This document shows positions 63,489 to 64,000 of a stretch of 64,000 bases of DNA, one piece after another. The notes under the pieces are model-generated. The model made no database searches. It was not told the DNA's origin and worked only from the letters and a program-made list of their open reading frames with translations. The stretch is from Bacillus sp. FSL H8-0547 (GTDB lineage: Bacteria; Bacillota; Bacilli; Bacillales; Bacillaceae). The translations under genes and the position numbers were made by a program. The stretch covers positions 3,162,001 to 3,226,000 of the forward strand of contig JBBODD010000001.1 in the NCBI GenBank assembly GCA_038002745.1, read 5' to 3'. How positions within the stretch are numbered: the stretch's first letter is position 1; every line of letters begins with the position of its first letter.

Positions 63489-64000
63489 ATGAGTGAAATC
63501 AAACATGTGACGGTAACCGCCCTCACAAAATACATCAAGCGGAAGTTTGATGCCGATCCGCATTTAAAGGATATTTGGGTCAAAGGCGAGCTTTCCAACT
63601 TTAAAATGCACAGCCGCGGCCACATGTATTTCACATTGAAGGATGAGGGAGCGCGTATTGCGGCTGTTATGTTTGCAGGCCAGAACGCTTCCTTAAAATT
63701 CATGCCTGAAAACGGGATGAAGGTGCTGCTGCGCTGTGAAATTTCCGTGTACGAACCAAGCGGAAATTATCAGGTCTATGTAAAAGAAATGCAGCCTGAC
63801 GGCATCGGAAGTCTGTATCTTGCTTATGAAGAGCTGAAAAAGAAGCTTGAAAAGGAAGGGCTTTTTGACGAAAGGCACAAACAGCCGATCCCGAAATATC
63901 CTTCTGAAATAGGTGTCATTACATCACCTACAGGCGCTGCTGTGCGTGATATTTTAACAACAATCAAACGCCGCTACCCGTCTGCAAAGGTAATCATTAT
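63489..64000 (+). CDS. xseA: Exonuclease VII large subunit (partial)
   Basis: The first 170 or so residues, cut by the window end. The N-terminal OB-fold ([53 protein letters not shown]) is followed by the conserved [24 protein letters not shown]. It degrades single-stranded DNA with XseB. AAAGGAG precedes the ATG. Confidence 0.95.
   Translation, partial: MSEIKHVTVTALTKYIKRKFDADPHLKDIWVKGELSNFKMHSRGHMYFTLKDEGARIAAVMFAGQNASLKFMPENGMKVLLRCEISVYEPSGNYQVYVKEMQPDGIGSLYLAYEELKKKLEKEGLFDERHKQPIPKYPSEIGVITSPTGAAVRDILTTIKRRYPSAKVII

Overview
The window is chromosomal DNA from an endospore-forming, competence-gene-bearing Bacillaceae species. Gene order follows the Bacillus subtilis yqgE-to-xseA segment almost gene for gene: yqgE, pbpA, pst, yqzCD, yqgN, gluP, glcK, yqgS to mgsR, comG, sinIR, yqhG, yqhH, gcv, lipM, mntR, yqhO to yqhV, spoIIIA, accBC, yqhY, nusB, folD, xseA. 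No transposase, prophage or CRISPR array is visible. The accessory content lies in repeats, an intron and several swapped or added genes.

Layout. 0-9.8 kb: a 53-bp tandem repeat and palindromic repeats, then MFS protein YqgE, PbpA, a Pho-box-controlled pstS-C-A-B-phoU operon, and yqzD-yqzC. 9.9-16.3 kb: a glycosyltransferase/nucleotidyltransferase pair, rpmG, yqgN, a DUF92 protein, gluP and yqgQ. 16.4-26.7 kb: glucokinase, LTA synthase, peptidoglycan peptidase YqgT, small conserved genes, a metallo-beta-lactamase-fold hydrolase, a MidA-type methyltransferase and mgsR. 26.8-27.5 kb: a five-unit palindromic repeat array abutting tRNA-Gln. 27.6-32.4 kb: the comG operon, aroK and yqzE. 32.4-34.9 kb: yqzG, three small genes where B. 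subtilis has tapA-sipW-tasA, then sinR and sinI. 34.9-43.5 kb: yqhG, SNF2 helicase yqhH, a tandem glycine riboswitch, gcvT-gcvPA-gcvPB, yqhL and lipM. 43.6-46.7 kb: the B12-dependent ribonucleotide reductase gene nrdJ, split by a group I intron. 46.8-53.5 kb: mntR and yqhO to yqhV. 53.5-58.8 kb: the sigma-E spoIIIA operon. 59.3 kb to the end: accB, accC, yqhY, nusB, folD and the start of xseA.

Most unusual features. (1) Sixteen copies of a palindromic element at seven intergenic sites, almost all exactly 122 bp. Each has a central hairpin of two 17-nt arms and a 7-nt loop, and the arm sequences change between copies while staying complementary. (2) A 341-nt ORF-less group I intron in nrdJ whose splice sites can be fixed by guide-sequence pairing. 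(3) Repeated GTTCTTT pseudo-palindromes matching the SinR consensus in front of small genes, including those that occupy the tapA-sipW-tasA position. (4) spoIIIAD has no ATG/GTG/TTG start at its conserved N-terminus; it appears to start at ATT and is in frame with spoIIIAC.

Functional links. PstSCAB/PhoU serve phosphate uptake. The glycine riboswitch, GcvT/PA/PB and LipM (which supplies octanoyl groups for GcvH lipoylation) form one metabolic unit. ComGA-GG build the competence pseudopilus. SinI/SinR are biofilm regulators. SpoIIIAA-AH build the mother-cell half of the sporulation feeding channel. AccB/AccC start fatty acid synthesis. NusB, FolD and XseA form the usual housekeeping tail.
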